Source: Chitinophaga filiformis
Lineage (GTDB): Bacteria > Bacteroidota > Bacteroidia > Chitinophagales > Chitinophagaceae
DNA: 64,000 nucleotides
Reading direction: 5' to 3'
Assembly: GCF_023100805.1 (NCBI RefSeq)
Contig: NZ_CP095855.1
Span: 1,178,001 to 1,242,000, forward strand
Position 1 is the first letter of the stretch. Every line of letters starts with the position of its first letter. The notes below the pieces were generated by a model, which was not told the DNA's origin, ran no database searches, and worked only from the letters and a program-made list of their open reading frames with translations. Position numbers and translations under genes: made by a program. Shown piece after piece: positions 18,043 through 26,507 of this stretch.

Positions 18043-18494
18043 ATTAATATAAATTTTGGTGTGCAAATTTAAGAGATATACAGCATACTGCATAGTGACG
18101 AATTGGGTAATAGCCCCCGGGTACCAAATAAAATGTTAAAATAAATAGCGACCTGTTAAGCGCTGTTTGGCAGGAATGTTGATAGATATTCTGCGCCAAG
18201 ACCATAAATAGGCTATGGGACGGGGTTCTATAAGGGGAAGTACCGCATGGAAGCTTATCTGGCTGCTGTTGTAAGGGGTTAGAGCAGTGCATTTTTTTTG
18301 GATAATAGCGAAACTTGTTTTAATCTTGCGTTATAATCTGCCTGATTAAGTTCTAATTTCCATCTTCATCGGCAGTCCTAAACTCAACATTCCCTATCAG
18401 ATTTAATAACCAGATTAAATTTATTGGACTCAAAAAACAATTATTTGTAATTGGTGTATGTTGGTATGTAGTGGTACCCACCTCACAACACTTT
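18043..18494. other. Intergenic region between divergent asnS and rho
   Basis: About 450 bp without a convincing gene. It becomes AT-rich from 18300 onward and carries the rho promoter at its right end. Short open frames here have no protein-like composition. A long 5' region before rho would fit the autoregulated rho leaders of other bacteria, but the nearest -7 motif lies only about 10 bp before the start. Confidence 0.5.
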
Positions 18495-18502
18495 TAAATT
18501 TG
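18495..18502 (+). promoter_or_regulatory. Candidate -7 element for rho
   Basis: TAAATTTG matches the Bacteroidota -7 consensus TAnnTTTG. No TTTG lies at the ideal -33 spacing. Transcription would start near 18507, leaving a 5' leader of about six bases before the ATG at 18513 (or nine before 18516). Confidence 0.4.
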
Positions 18503-18512
18503 ACAACACACG

Positions 18513-20225
18513 ATGATGTACGACATCTTACAATTGAACGACATGCTCGTTCCTGAGCTGCTTGACATTGCAGAGAAACTTGATGTGCCAAACGCCAAAA
18601 AACTGAGCAAACAGGATCTTATCTACAAAATACTCGATAAGCAGGCAGTAATGGCCTCTGAAGGTAACCCGGCAAATGGAGAAGAAAAGAAAACACGTAA
18701 GCGGAAATCAAAGAAAGACGAAGAAGCTGAAGAAGCACATGTAGCAGAAGCCACAGCTGCAGACGAAAAACCCAAACGCGGCAGGAAACCAGCTGCCAGC
18801 GGCGTAAAAACCAAAGAGTCTGAATTGGAAGAACCTAAAACACAGGAAACCAAACCAAAGAAAAAGAACTTCGATATAGACCTTGACATCCCCTCTCTTA
18901 CTTTCGATGACGATGACGATGTGATCATTCCACAATTCACAGAAGATGCTGAAGAAGAAGAAGAGGAAGATGTAATTACAGCTTTACCAGTAGCTGAAGA
19001 AGAAGAGGAAGAAGAGGACGAAGATGATTTCGTAATACCGGAAGAACCGGTACTGGCGCAGAAACAGCGCTTCCAGTCAAATAAGAAAGAACCTGCTTTT
19101 AATATAGAATTTGATGGTATAATTATCAGCGAAGGCGTGCTGGAGATGATGCCTGATGGCTACGGTTTCCTGCGTTCCTCCGACTATAACTACCTCAGTT
19201 CACCAGACGATATCTATGTTTCTCCTTCACAGATCAAGTTGTTCGGACTGAAAACAGGCGATACTGTGAAAGGTTCTGTACGCCCGCCGAAAGAAGGTGA
19301 GAAATACTTTGCGCTGCTGAAAGTTGAAACTATCAATGGTAAGTCTCCTGAAGAAGTTCGCGACCGTGTACCGTTCGATTACCTGACGCCTTTGTTCCCT
19401 TTCGAGAAATTGCGTTTGACCACTACTTCAAATAACTACTCAACCCGTATCATGGACCTGTTTACCCCAATAGGTAAAGGTCAGCGTGGTTTGATCGTAG
19501 CACAGCCTAAAGTCGGTAAAACGATGTTGCTGAAAGAAGTAGCCAATGCTATCGCAACAAACCATCCTGAAGTGTACCTCATGGTAGTACTGATCGATGA
19601 ACGTCCGGAAGAGGTGACCGATATGGAACGTAGTGTGAAAGCGGAAGTAATTGCTTCTACCTTCGACGAACCGGCTGAAAAACACGTAAAAGTATCTGCT
19701 ATTGCGCTGCAAAAAGCAAAACGCCTGGTAGAATGCGGGCACGATGTAGTGATCCTGCTGGATTCCATCACCCGTCTGGCCCGTGCACACAATACCGTTG
19801 CTCCTGCTTCCGGTAAAGTATTGAGCGGTGGTGTGGAAGCAAACGCTATGCAGAAACCTAAACAGTTCTTTGGCGCTGCCCGTAAAATTGAGAACGGTGG
19901 CTCTTTAACAATACTTGCTACCGCATTGATCGATACAGGTTCCAAAATGGATGAGGTGATCTTTGAAGAGTTCAAAGGTACCGGTAACATGGAACTGCAA
20001 CTGGACCGTAAACTGGCCAACAGGCGTATCTTCCCTGCTATTGACGTATCTGCTTCCTCCACCCGTCGTGATGACCTCTTGCTGGAAAAAGATATCCTGA
20101 AGCGCATCCACATCCTGCGCAATCACCTGGCAGACATGAACACAGAAGAATCTATGCACTTCATGCTGCAACACATGAGGGGCACCAAGAACAATGAAGA
20201 GTTCCTGATCTCCATGAATGGATAA
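18513..20225 (+). CDS. rho: Transcription termination factor Rho with charged disordered insert
   Basis: A 570-residue hexameric RNA helicase that ends transcription. Residues 1-45 are the Rho N-terminal helical domain. Residues 50-195 are a low-complexity insert: a basic part ([20 protein letters not shown]) then an acidic part ([30 protein letters not shown]). The RNA-binding cold-shock-like fold follows ([22 protein letters not shown]), then the ATPase with Walker A AQPKVGKT (about 330-337), [16 protein letters not shown] and the Q/R-loop region [11 protein letters not shown]. Length is about 150 residues above E. coli Rho, owing to the insert. Two ATGs (18513, 18516) are possible starts. 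Confidence 0.97.
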   Translation: MMYDILQLNDMLVPELLDIAEKLDVPNAKKLSKQDLIYKILDKQAVMASEGNPANGEEKKTRKRKSKKDEEAEEAHVAEATAADEKPKRGRKPAASGVKTKESELEEPKTQETKPKKKNFDIDLDIPSLTFDDDDDVIIPQFTEDAEEEEEEDVITALPVAEEEEEEEDEDDFVIPEEPVLAQKQRFQSNKKEPAFNIEFDGIIISEGVLEMMPDGYGFLRSSDYNYLSSPDDIYVSPSQIKLFGLKTGDTVKGSVRPPKEGEKYFALLKVETINGKSPEEVRDRVPFDYLTPLFPFEKLRLTTTSNNYSTRIMDLFTPIGKGQRGLIVAQPKVGKTMLLKEVANAIATNHPEVYLMVVLIDERPEEVTDMERSVKAEVIASTFDEPAEKHVKVSAIALQKAKRLVECGHDVVILLDSITRLARAHNTVAPASGKVLSGGVEANAMQKPKQFFGAARKIENGGSLTILATALIDTGSKMDEVIFEEFKGTGNMELQLDRKLANRRIFPAIDVSASSTRRDDLLLEKDILKRIHILRNHLADMNTEESMHFMLQHMRGTKNNEEFLISMNG

Positions 20226-20247
20226 TATCTCCTTCAACAGATAAAAG

Positions 20248-20289
20248 AAAAGAGGCTGTATCGCAAGTGGTGATACAGCCTCTTTTTGT
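20248..20289. terminator. Rho-independent terminator after rho, shared with converging regulator gene
   Basis: AAAGAGGCTGTATC (20248-20261) pairs with GATACAGCCTCTTT (20272-20285), with T-rich sequence on both strands. Confidence 0.85.
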
Positions 20290-20307
20290 TTGGATAGCGG
20301 ATGGAAA

Positions 20308-21063
20308 CTATCTGTACTGCTTCCAGTGACTGACAAGATCTTTCTTCCTTCGGTCGGCCACCTCCAGCTTAACGCCATTTTTCAACAACACTTTGTTGCC
20401 GTCATGTTCAATACTACTGATCTGAGATAACTGCACCATCTGGTGATTATTGATCTGGTAAAAACGTAATGCGCCAAACAGATCGGTATAGTAACGGAAT
20501 GAACGCTCAGCCTGCAATTGCTCTTTATCCACCAGGTGAATAGTACACTTTTCGGTGTTCGCCTCGAGATAGGCGATCGTATTCAGCGGAACGATCATGT
20601 CATCCTGCTGTGTAAGCGGGATGACGAGGTCCATATTGATATTTTTCCCACTGTTGAAGTTTTCGAGGAGCACCTTATAGCGGGTGGTGCTGGCATTTGC
20701 ATGAATACGGCCGGTGATCTTGCTGACGGCCGTCATCAGGCTCTCCCTGTCAATAGGTTTCAGAATGATCTCCACTTCGCTGAAGCGGATAGTGTGGAGG
20801 AATTTCTTCTCAAAGGCAGTCACAAACACTGCTTCAAAAGGGGGCACGTCTTTAGTGCCAAGCAACACGTCAAAGCCGGTTCCGTCGGGCATTTCAAGAT
20901 CGAGGAATACCAATTGCGGCTGATGTTCGCGGATGGTGGCAATACCGTCCGCACAGTCAGAAGCAGTCGCTGCGATCTGCACATCGGGGCAATATTTTTC
21001 CAGCATCAGGGATATGATGTCCCGGCTATTGCGTTCATCATCTATAATAACAGCTTTTATCAT
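20308..21063 (-). CDS. LytTR-family response regulator
   Basis: A 251-residue DNA-binding regulator. The receiver (1-120) has acidic pocket VIIDDERNS, phospho-acceptor in LVFLDLEMPDG, Thr in AVFVTAFEK and Lys in IILKPIDRE. The C-terminal LytTR domain (about 150-250) shows IAYLEANTEKCTI and FYQINNHQMVQLSQI, the usual beta-rich DNA-binding fold. It lies 20 bases downstream of the LytS-type kinase on the same strand, its obvious partner. LytTR regulators usually bind paired direct repeats near their targets; none was assigned. Confidence 0.93.
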   Translation of the reverse strand: MIKAVIIDDERNSRDIISLMLEKYCPDVQIAATASDCADGIATIREHQPQLVFLDLEMPDGTGFDVLLGTKDVPPFEAVFVTAFEKKFLHTIRFSEVEIILKPIDRESLMTAVSKITGRIHANASTTRYKVLLENFNSGKNINMDLVIPLTQQDDMIVPLNTIAYLEANTEKCTIHLVDKEQLQAERSFRYYTDLFGALRFYQINNHQMVQLSQISSIEHDGNKVLLKNGVKLEVADRRKKDLVSHWKQYR

Positions 21064-21083
21064 AGTCCAATATGCTTGTATGG

Positions 21084-23165
21084 CTAGAGTTGGGGAATCA
21101 GGATCCTTACAATAGTACCACTTTCTGTATTATTATTTTCTGATTTGTCTATGACATCGATATGTATACCCGTGTTGTACATCTTGTTCAGTAGTTCGGC
21201 CCGGTTAAAGCTGATCTCCATCCCGGACGACTGATGATGTTTGGGGAGCGTACGTAATGTTTTAGAGCGGATGATGCCAATACCATTGTCTTCTATCAGG
21301 CATTCCAACATATCCGGGTCTGTCTGGTTGAATTGGATCAGCAGTTTGCCGATCGGATAATTACTGTTGGTCATCCCATATTTCACCGCATTTTCTACAT
21401 AAGGTTGCAGCAGCATGGCAGGTACTTCCAGCTCTGAAGTGGCAATGGCAGGATCGACAATGATCTCGTATTCCATCTTATGCTCAAAACGCATCTTTTC
21501 TAACCCAAGATAAGTATTCAGATAGGCAATTTCATCTGCCAGGGAAATAAAGTTGCGCCTTGAGAAGTCAAGTGTTTTGCGGATCAGGTAAGAGAAGTCC
21601 GACAGGTATTTCTGTGCGTATTCAAAATCCCGCTGCATCACAAAGAGCTGAATGGAGTTCAGACAGTTGAAAATGAAGTGGGGATTGATCTGCGCACGGA
21701 TAGCCTTTAGTTCGATCTCTGTCAGCTTTTTATCGTATTCCGTTTCCAGGTGCATCTTGCGTTGCTCTTCCAGCTCCTGTTTCTTGCGTAATATTTCAGT
21801 GGTCTGCTCTTTCACCAGTTCTTCCAGTTGCTCATTCAGTTTGTGTTGCAGCTCTTTATTCTTATTCAGTTGTTTGATGAGCAGTTCCTGTGTACGGGTC
21901 CTTTCATGGTGTACCAGCTTGTTCCGGTAGCTAAGACCGGCCAGGAAAAACATGGATTGCAGCAATACACCTGCCACGATGAGCAGGGAAGGGGCAGACA
22001 TCTCTCCCAATGCATTGATCAGCCCCAGCGGACGGATAAGCATCAGGAAGGAGCCAAAACTGGCCATATAAAAACAAAGAGAGCCAAACAGGAAAAAGCG
22101 AACCAGCGGATGATGCCGGGAGCGCCTGGCCAGCGCTATGAATACCACCAGCAGTGGTAATAAGGTGGAAATATATACATAGCTGTAGATCATTGCCGGT
22201 ACCTGGTATTGTTCCTGGGCAATGCAGTAGAAACAGATAATGATGATACCACCGATAACGGCGGAAACCGTTGTAAACAGTTTCTCCATGAAAGGATACC
22301 GCTCCTGCAGGTTCAGGAACGTATTCCCGAATGCCAGGTACATCAGGTAAAAGCAGAACAGCAGCGCCGGAACATCCCAGTAATATTTCAGCATGGGCCA
22401 GCGATAGAAGACAGACAGCTGGTAAGGCTGACTTTCCAGTCGCAATGTGAAGAAAAAGATCAACCCCAGCATGTATGCCGCAAAATACATGTACGACTTG
22501 TCCGGCAGCTGTATGTAGTTGATAACGGCAATAGCCAGGCATACCAGCAACATACCCATCAAAACATGGATCAGGATGCTTTCTCCACGGAAATACTCCA
22601 GTTGACCGCTGCGGAACTCACTATATTGAAGGGCATTGAACAGTACGGGCATCAACCCGTTCTCGTTGTAATACTTGTTATTGATATGAAGATAGAAAGT
22701 GCGGGTTTGCCCTGGAGGCACCATCAGGTTGAACCCATAATGCTCCCAGCGGCGTACATCGCCACGGTCTTTCATCAGCCCTGTTTGCATCAGCAGGCGA
22801 AGGCGGTTCCTGCCGGAATCCTGTACATACCAGCTCATATCGTCATGCCAGCCGGTGAAGAGCGTCAACACAGAATCATGGCTGCCTGCATTTTTTACAT
22901 GCAGTTTCAGCCAGCAATTATTGCCTTTTCCAATATGCTTTTTCTCTACATGGAACAGGTGATAGTTGTGGTTAAAAGATGCCGGAATAATCTGTTGTGG
23001 TGTCAGTAATCCCCCCTTATCCTCCAGGCTCATAACGTATGGCCGCAAATCAACAGTTGAAGGCAGATAGTCGAAATCTGCTACCAGTGTATCTTTTGCG
23101 GGTGTATTCGCCGAAGCATTAATGGAGTAACAAAACAACAGGAAAAGTAAATAAATACGAATCAC
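21084..23165 (-). CDS. 7TMR-DISM / LytS-type sensor histidine kinase
   Basis: A 693-residue membrane kinase. A signal peptide (MIRIYLLFLLFCYSINASA) precedes an extracytoplasmic 7TMR-DISM ligand domain (to about 185), seven membrane helices (about 190-410), a coiled coil rich in Gln/Glu/Lys (415-475) and a LytS-type kinase module. The phospho-His is in INPHFIFNCLNSIQLF (about 490-505); the HATPase has ENAVKYG and EDNGIGI. Such kinases pair with LytTR regulators, as here. The extracytoplasmic DISM domain suggests sensing of a sugar-like or cell-wall-derived ligand, which is inference. Confidence 0.93.
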   Translation of the reverse strand: MIRIYLLFLLFCYSINASANTPAKDTLVADFDYLPSTVDLRPYVMSLEDKGGLLTPQQIIPASFNHNYHLFHVEKKHIGKGNNCWLKLHVKNAGSHDSVLTLFTGWHDDMSWYVQDSGRNRLRLLMQTGLMKDRGDVRRWEHYGFNLMVPPGQTRTFYLHINNKYYNENGLMPVLFNALQYSEFRSGQLEYFRGESILIHVLMGMLLVCLAIAVINYIQLPDKSYMYFAAYMLGLIFFFTLRLESQPYQLSVFYRWPMLKYYWDVPALLFCFYLMYLAFGNTFLNLQERYPFMEKLFTTVSAVIGGIIIICFYCIAQEQYQVPAMIYSYVYISTLLPLLVVFIALARRSRHHPLVRFFLFGSLCFYMASFGSFLMLIRPLGLINALGEMSAPSLLIVAGVLLQSMFFLAGLSYRNKLVHHERTRTQELLIKQLNKNKELQHKLNEQLEELVKEQTTEILRKKQELEEQRKMHLETEYDKKLTEIELKAIRAQINPHFIFNCLNSIQLFVMQRDFEYAQKYLSDFSYLIRKTLDFSRRNFISLADEIAYLNTYLGLEKMRFEHKMEYEIIVDPAIATSELEVPAMLLQPYVENAVKYGMTNSNYPIGKLLIQFNQTDPDMLECLIEDNGIGIIRSKTLRTLPKHHQSSGMEISFNRAELLNKMYNTGIHIDVIDKSENNNTESGTIVRILIPQL

Positions 23166-23182
23166 TGTTTGCTAATATATTT

Positions 23183-23413
23183 TTACAACAAGCCATCTAT
23201 GGCTTTCGCCAGCTTATGGTCCTTTTCTGTGATCACATCTCCCGCGTCATGTGTACATAGGTATATTTCTACCTTATTATAAACATTTGTCCAGTTAGGG
23301 TGATGGTCCATCTTTTCAGCAACAAGGGCAACTTTTGTCATAAATGCGAACGCTTCTCTGAAGTTTTTAAATTCGAAGGAACGGTACAGTTGGTTCTTTT
23401 TTTCTTCCCACAT
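23183..23413 (-). CDS. Pterin-4a-carbinolamine dehydratase
   Basis: A 76-residue protein, slightly short for the family (90-105) because the N-terminus is trimmed. The diagnostic stretch [20 protein letters not shown] contains the catalytic His-His-Pro with Trp, and [16 protein letters not shown] follows. The enzyme regenerates tetrahydrobiopterin after aromatic amino-acid hydroxylation. No phenylalanine hydroxylase gene is in the window, though a tryptophan 2,3-dioxygenase-like gene lies 3 kb away. It is 17 bases upstream of the LytS-type kinase and probably shares its transcript. Confidence 0.9.
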   Translation of the reverse strand: MWEEKKNQLYRSFEFKNFREAFAFMTKVALVAEKMDHHPNWTNVYNKVEIYLCTHDAGDVITEKDHKLAKAIDGLL

Positions 23414-23490
23414 AACAAAAGGATTTAATCATGAAACAAAGCCTTGTTCACGGGTGCAATTCGGTGAAGGAACGGACCGGGGTATACCGG

Positions 23491-23934
23491 TCAAAAGATG
23501 AGATTCATCTTATTTTTAATCTCTCTAATATCCAATAAAGATACTAATTGTACAAGCTCTACGTGGCGTAATTGATCTATTAATTTCTTAACGTCATCTA
23601 ACTGGTAATAATCGCCTTTGACCATCCAGAGATAGTTTACATTCTTTAATTCTGGCAACAGGTACTCTGCCTGGCAGTGATTATTATAGAAATAGTGAAC
23701 AGACGATTTTGTCGGTTCTTCAAACTCAAAAACGCTGAAATAGAAAGCCCTGTTGTTTTTGGACAGGTTAATTTCCAGGGAATTATTCACCCGGAAATCA
23801 AGGTGCATGTAGTTATTAATCTGCCAGCACAGTTGGTAGTCGCGGGCGGAAGACACAATACCAATAACGTGGGTCGATTCGAAAAAATCTTCCAGCAGTT
23901 GATCCTGGTCCAGCTTTAACTTTAATACCGACAT
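23491..23934 (-). CDS. IPExxxVDY family protein of unknown function
   Basis: A 147-residue protein. The family-defining motif IPExxxVDY appears as LPELKNVNY near residue 94-102, followed by LWMVKGD. The N-terminal half has strands such as FYFSVFEFEEP and the C-terminal half is helical (LIDQLRHVELVQLVSLLDI). Members are widespread in Bacteroidota, short and uncharacterised; no enzymatic motif is visible. It is probably a separate transcript from the dehydratase 77 bases downstream. Confidence 0.75.
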   Translation of the reverse strand: MSVLKLKLDQDQLLEDFFESTHVIGIVSSARDYQLCWQINNYMHLDFRVNNSLEINLSKNNRAFYFSVFEFEEPTKSSVHYFYNNHCQAEYLLPELKNVNYLWMVKGDYYQLDDVKKLIDQLRHVELVQLVSLLDIREIKNKMNLIF

Positions 23935-24079
23935 ATAATAATTTCTAATACAGTATGCGCCAGGGGCTTAGTTTTTTAGTCTGTTTGTTGCCTGTTGCTT
24001 TCCTGGAAGCCAAAGTACGGCTTTAAAATTTAATATTCTGCCCTCCTTTATTAGTGCCTTCGGTTTCGTCCATTCCTTA

Positions 24080-24289
24080 TCAGGAATCCGACCCCTCCCG
24101 GTTTCCGGCCTGCCGGCTGGCAAGAAGGTCGCTACGCCTGGGTTCCGGTACTTTTTCATACCCATACGGGCAATGCTTGCAGCCATTACCACAGCAAAAA
24201 CCCCGTTCGAGGAGGAAATGTTCGGTGAGCACCATGTAGCCGTGCTCATTATAATAGAAATCAATCCCCTCCTTCAACGGCTTCGGCAT
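24080..24289 (-). CDS. DUF5522 family small cysteine-containing protein
   Basis: A 69-residue protein with the DUF5522 core at residues 3-43: KPLKEGIDFYYNEHGYMV, then LTEHFLLERGFCCGNGCKHCPYGY. The CC-GNGC-KHC cysteine cluster could bind iron-sulfur or zinc, which is inference. The last 25 residues are poorly conserved-looking and Arg-rich. The gene overlaps the end of trmB by 29 bases on the same strand, so it is translated from the same transcript. Similar small proteins are often encoded beside tRNA-modification genes in Bacteroidota. Confidence 0.8.
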   Translation of the reverse strand: MPKPLKEGIDFYYNEHGYMVLTEHFLLERGFCCGNGCKHCPYGYEKVPEPRRSDLLASRQAGNREGSDS

Positions 24290-24968
24290 CGGATGGTAAT
24301 TTTATAGCGCGCCAGTCGAGCGGAGCTTCCGGCAGTCTGAATTTCAGGTACCGGATGGTACGGCCGTCTTCCAGGTGCATGCCTTCGTAAAAGGTCTTGA
24401 TCTGCAGCAGGGCAGGTACTTCCGTCATGGCATAGATGTCCGGAATATCTTCCACTAAGGTACAGCCGCTCGCTGCGATCACTTCCTGCGTGAAGGCATA
24501 TAATTCCGCCGAGTCTGTTTTCAGGTTGATCGTCCCGTCTTTTGCCAGCAGTGGTTGGTACAGCTGCAGGAACCTGGGATGCGTCAGGCGCTTTTTCGAC
24601 TTGGAATTGCGCAGGAACGGATCGGGAAAGGTGATCCATATCTCTGATATCTCGCCGGGGGCGAAATAGTTGGCTAGTTTGTCTATCTGGGTGCGGAGGA
24701 AGCCGGCATTGGGTATTGGCTCCTCCAGGGCAGTTTTGGCGCCACGCCAGATGCGGTTACCTTTCAGGTCCACACCGAGAAAGTTCCTTTCAGGGAAGCG
24801 GCGGGCCAGCCCCAGTGTATAATCTCCTTTACCACAGGCCAGTTCCAGCGTCAGCGGATGGCTATTCCTGAAGAACGTATGCCATTTTCCGGGCATGCCT
24901 TCCGGGTATATCAATACATTCGGAAACGTCTCAATTTCTGCAAAGCGTTGTAATTTCTTTTGTCCCAT
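24261..24968 (-). CDS. trmB: tRNA (guanine-N7)-methyltransferase
   Basis: A 235-residue class I SAM-dependent methyltransferase making m7G46 in tRNA. SAM motif I is LELACGKGDYTLGLA, followed by FLGVDLKGNRIW; the catalytic/tRNA region is ITFPDPFLRNSKSKKRLTHP. The ATG at 24968 (MGQKKLQRFAEIETFPN) is chosen because Bacteroidota TrmB proteins begin like this; an in-frame ATG at 25166 would add 66 residues with no family counterpart. A DUF5522 gene overlaps its 3' end. Confidence 0.95.
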   Translation of the reverse strand: MGQKKLQRFAEIETFPNVLIYPEGMPGKWHTFFRNSHPLTLELACGKGDYTLGLARRFPERNFLGVDLKGNRIWRGAKTALEEPIPNAGFLRTQIDKLANYFAPGEISEIWITFPDPFLRNSKSKKRLTHPRFLQLYQPLLAKDGTINLKTDSAELYAFTQEVIAASGCTLVEDIPDIYAMTEVPALLQIKTFYEGMHLEDGRTIRYLKFRLPEAPLDWRAIKLPSDAEAVEGGD

Positions 24969-25203
24969 CGCTGCAAAAATAATGTTTTCCCCGGACGCCC
25001 TAAAATCCCCGGGAACAGGGAACCACTTCACTTGCTGTTCGGTGCGCTCTTCTGTCACCCAGGCAGGTACCGGACACAATAACAAATAAAGTAATGGAAT
25101 GAGATCGCCGTCAGGTGATGCGTACAGCCCTGGCATGCCTTCCCACCGGTTGTTACACCTGTTCATTCTCTGTAATTATCCTTTTATAAGCCATACTCCT
25201 CTC

Positions 25204-25291
25204 ATATATAACCCATATATAACCCATATCTCTTAAATATGGGTTATATATGGGTCATATATGGCTTATATATGGGTTATATATGGGTTAT
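25204..25291. repeat. 11-bp-period repeat with 26-bp inverted arms
   Basis: The unit ATATGGGTTAT occurs five times in a row at 25237-25291 (two copies vary by one base) and twice as its reverse complement at 25204-25229. 25204-25229 and 25237-25262 are complementary at 25 of 26 positions around the 7-base loop CTCTTAA. It lies in the 979-bp gap between trmB and the Lrp gene. The rest of that gap to 25536 holds a nested hairpin at 25425-25456 with core CAGGTT-tt-AACCTG, and no gene. Confidence 0.8.
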
Positions 25292-25536
25292 CTCGGGTAA
25301 TACGCTATAGTAGTGGCTTTACAATGACTGTTTAATTAATCTATTATGTACTAACCTATACCAGAACAAAAATTATAGTAAATGAAAATGATATATCAGA
25401 CAATGCGCTGGCAAAATGCAAGGAACCTTCGTTGAAACAGGTTTTAACCTGAAGGTGCAGCAGGGATCATTTTCAGATTGGAAAGGGTAGTACTGGATGC
25501 CAGGAAGGGATGGCAGGGGGAGAGCGGACATCATAA

Positions 25537-25577
25537 AAACAAAAAAGCCTGCTCCGCTTTAAACGGAACAGGCTTTT
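25537..25577 (-). terminator. Strong terminator of the tRNA-like RNA gene
   Basis: On the minus strand, AAAAGCCTGTTCCG (from 25577 to 25564) pairs with CGGAGCAGGCTTTT (25556 to 25543) with one mismatch, followed by a T-run. It starts eight bases after the predicted RNA 3' end, so the RNA has its own transcription stop. Confidence 0.85.
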
Positions 25578-25584
25578 AATTTCG

Positions 25585-25726
25585 CTGTAGGGGAAGGAGT
25601 CGAACCTTCACGAGGCAGTTAGCCGCAACACAAATAAGATTAGTGGTCAACCCATTATGTTGTGTTTATCCTGTGATCCCCACCCCCGAGACAAGAGGGC
25701 ATGTCTGCCAGTTTCATCACCCCACA
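25585..25726 (-). ncRNA. tRNA-like RNA with an oversized variable region
   Basis: Read on the minus strand, all cloverleaf parts are present: acceptor TGTGGGG with CCCTACA (7 bp, one G-T), a short D stem ATG/CAT with loop AAACTGGCAGA, anticodon stem CCCTC/GGGGG with loop TTGTCTC, and T stem GAAGG/CCTTC with loop TTCGACT, then discriminator G. CCA is not encoded. Odd points: about 73 nt separate the anticodon and T stems (long class II arms have about 20), the anticodon would be GTC (Asp) although the D loop looks like tRNA-Leu, and position 37 is T, not a purine. The insert can form AACACAA/TTGTGTT. No tmRNA tag frame is seen. Confidence 0.6.
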
Positions 25727-25947
25727 ATTTAAAGAGCTAGTTATTCAATAATTTGCAGTGGTTTTTTAATTATATTCAGTTTTTTAGGCTGAGTGTTTGT
25801 TGAAAAACGCCGTTTGAAGAACTATTATGATGCAAATCTAAAGACATAACCGTTTTCTTGCAAATTTTTTAAGAAAAATTTTTGAATTTTCGAAATTTTT
25901 CAAATATTTGCATATAGGTTTAAAACATTCCAAAACAAATTGTAAAA

Positions 25948-26415
25948 ATGAGCCACAATTTGAATATTGACAAACTAGATTTGCAGATCATCAGTGAAAT
26001 GATGCATAATGCAGAAATCTCCTACGCTGACCTCGGGAAGAAGCTTTTCGTTTCCGGTGGCACGATCCACGTTAGAATGAAGAAATTGCAAGAACTGGGT
26101 ATCGTTAAAGGTACAAAATTGCATGTAGATTTAAAAATGATTGGTTATGACGTCATTGCCTTCATCGGAATCTACCTCGAAAAAAGTTCCATGTATGACA
26201 CTGTGGCTAAAGAATTGCGCAAGATCCCTGAAATGGTTCGTCTGAATTACACCACCGGTAGTTATAGTATGTTTGCAGAGATCATTTGTAAGGACATTAC
26301 CCAGCTGAGAAGGATACTACACGACGAGTTACAGAAAATAAAGGGTATAGAAAGGACCGAGACGCTGATATCACTGGAAGAAAGCTTTTACCGCACCATC
26401 AACGTTGTGGAATAA
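25948..26415 (+). CDS. Lrp/AsnC-family transcriptional regulator
   Basis: A 155-residue regulator. The N-terminal winged HTH reads LDLQIISEMMHNAEISYADLGKKLFVSGGTIHVRMKKL in successive parts (key helix SGGTIHVRMKKLQELGIV). The C-terminal RAM ligand domain covers about 65-150 (VIAFIGIYLEKSS, SLEESFYRTINVVE). Unusually the recognition helix has SGGTIHVRMKK where most members have SxxTVxxRIxx, a common Bacteroidota variant. Lrp proteins sense amino acids; the tryptophan dioxygenase gene 92 bases downstream is a natural target, by inference. A strongly AT-rich 200-bp region lies upstream. Confidence 0.93.
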   Translation: MSHNLNIDKLDLQIISEMMHNAEISYADLGKKLFVSGGTIHVRMKKLQELGIVKGTKLHVDLKMIGYDVIAFIGIYLEKSSMYDTVAKELRKIPEMVRLNYTTGSYSMFAEIICKDITQLRRILHDELQKIKGIERTETLISLEESFYRTINVVE

Positions 26416-26507
26416 GGGGATCCCCCGCAACCCCTTCCTGTCTGCTTATCTTGTAGTGTAGCATCTGATGATCTGGCGGCCGGGAAGGGATCACTAATTT
26501 TATTACT

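Noticed and set aside
23968..24264. 98-codon minus-strand frame overlapping the DUF5522 gene
   Set aside because: The DUF5522 frame has the conserved Cys cluster; this frame has no family resemblance.
24969..25166. N-terminal extension of trmB
   Set aside because: The frame is open for 66 more codons but the TrmB family begins at MGQKKLQRF.
25585..25726. tmRNA (ssrA)
   Set aside because: The element is only 142 nt, has a full anticodon arm and lacks a tag-peptide frame such as GENNYALAA.
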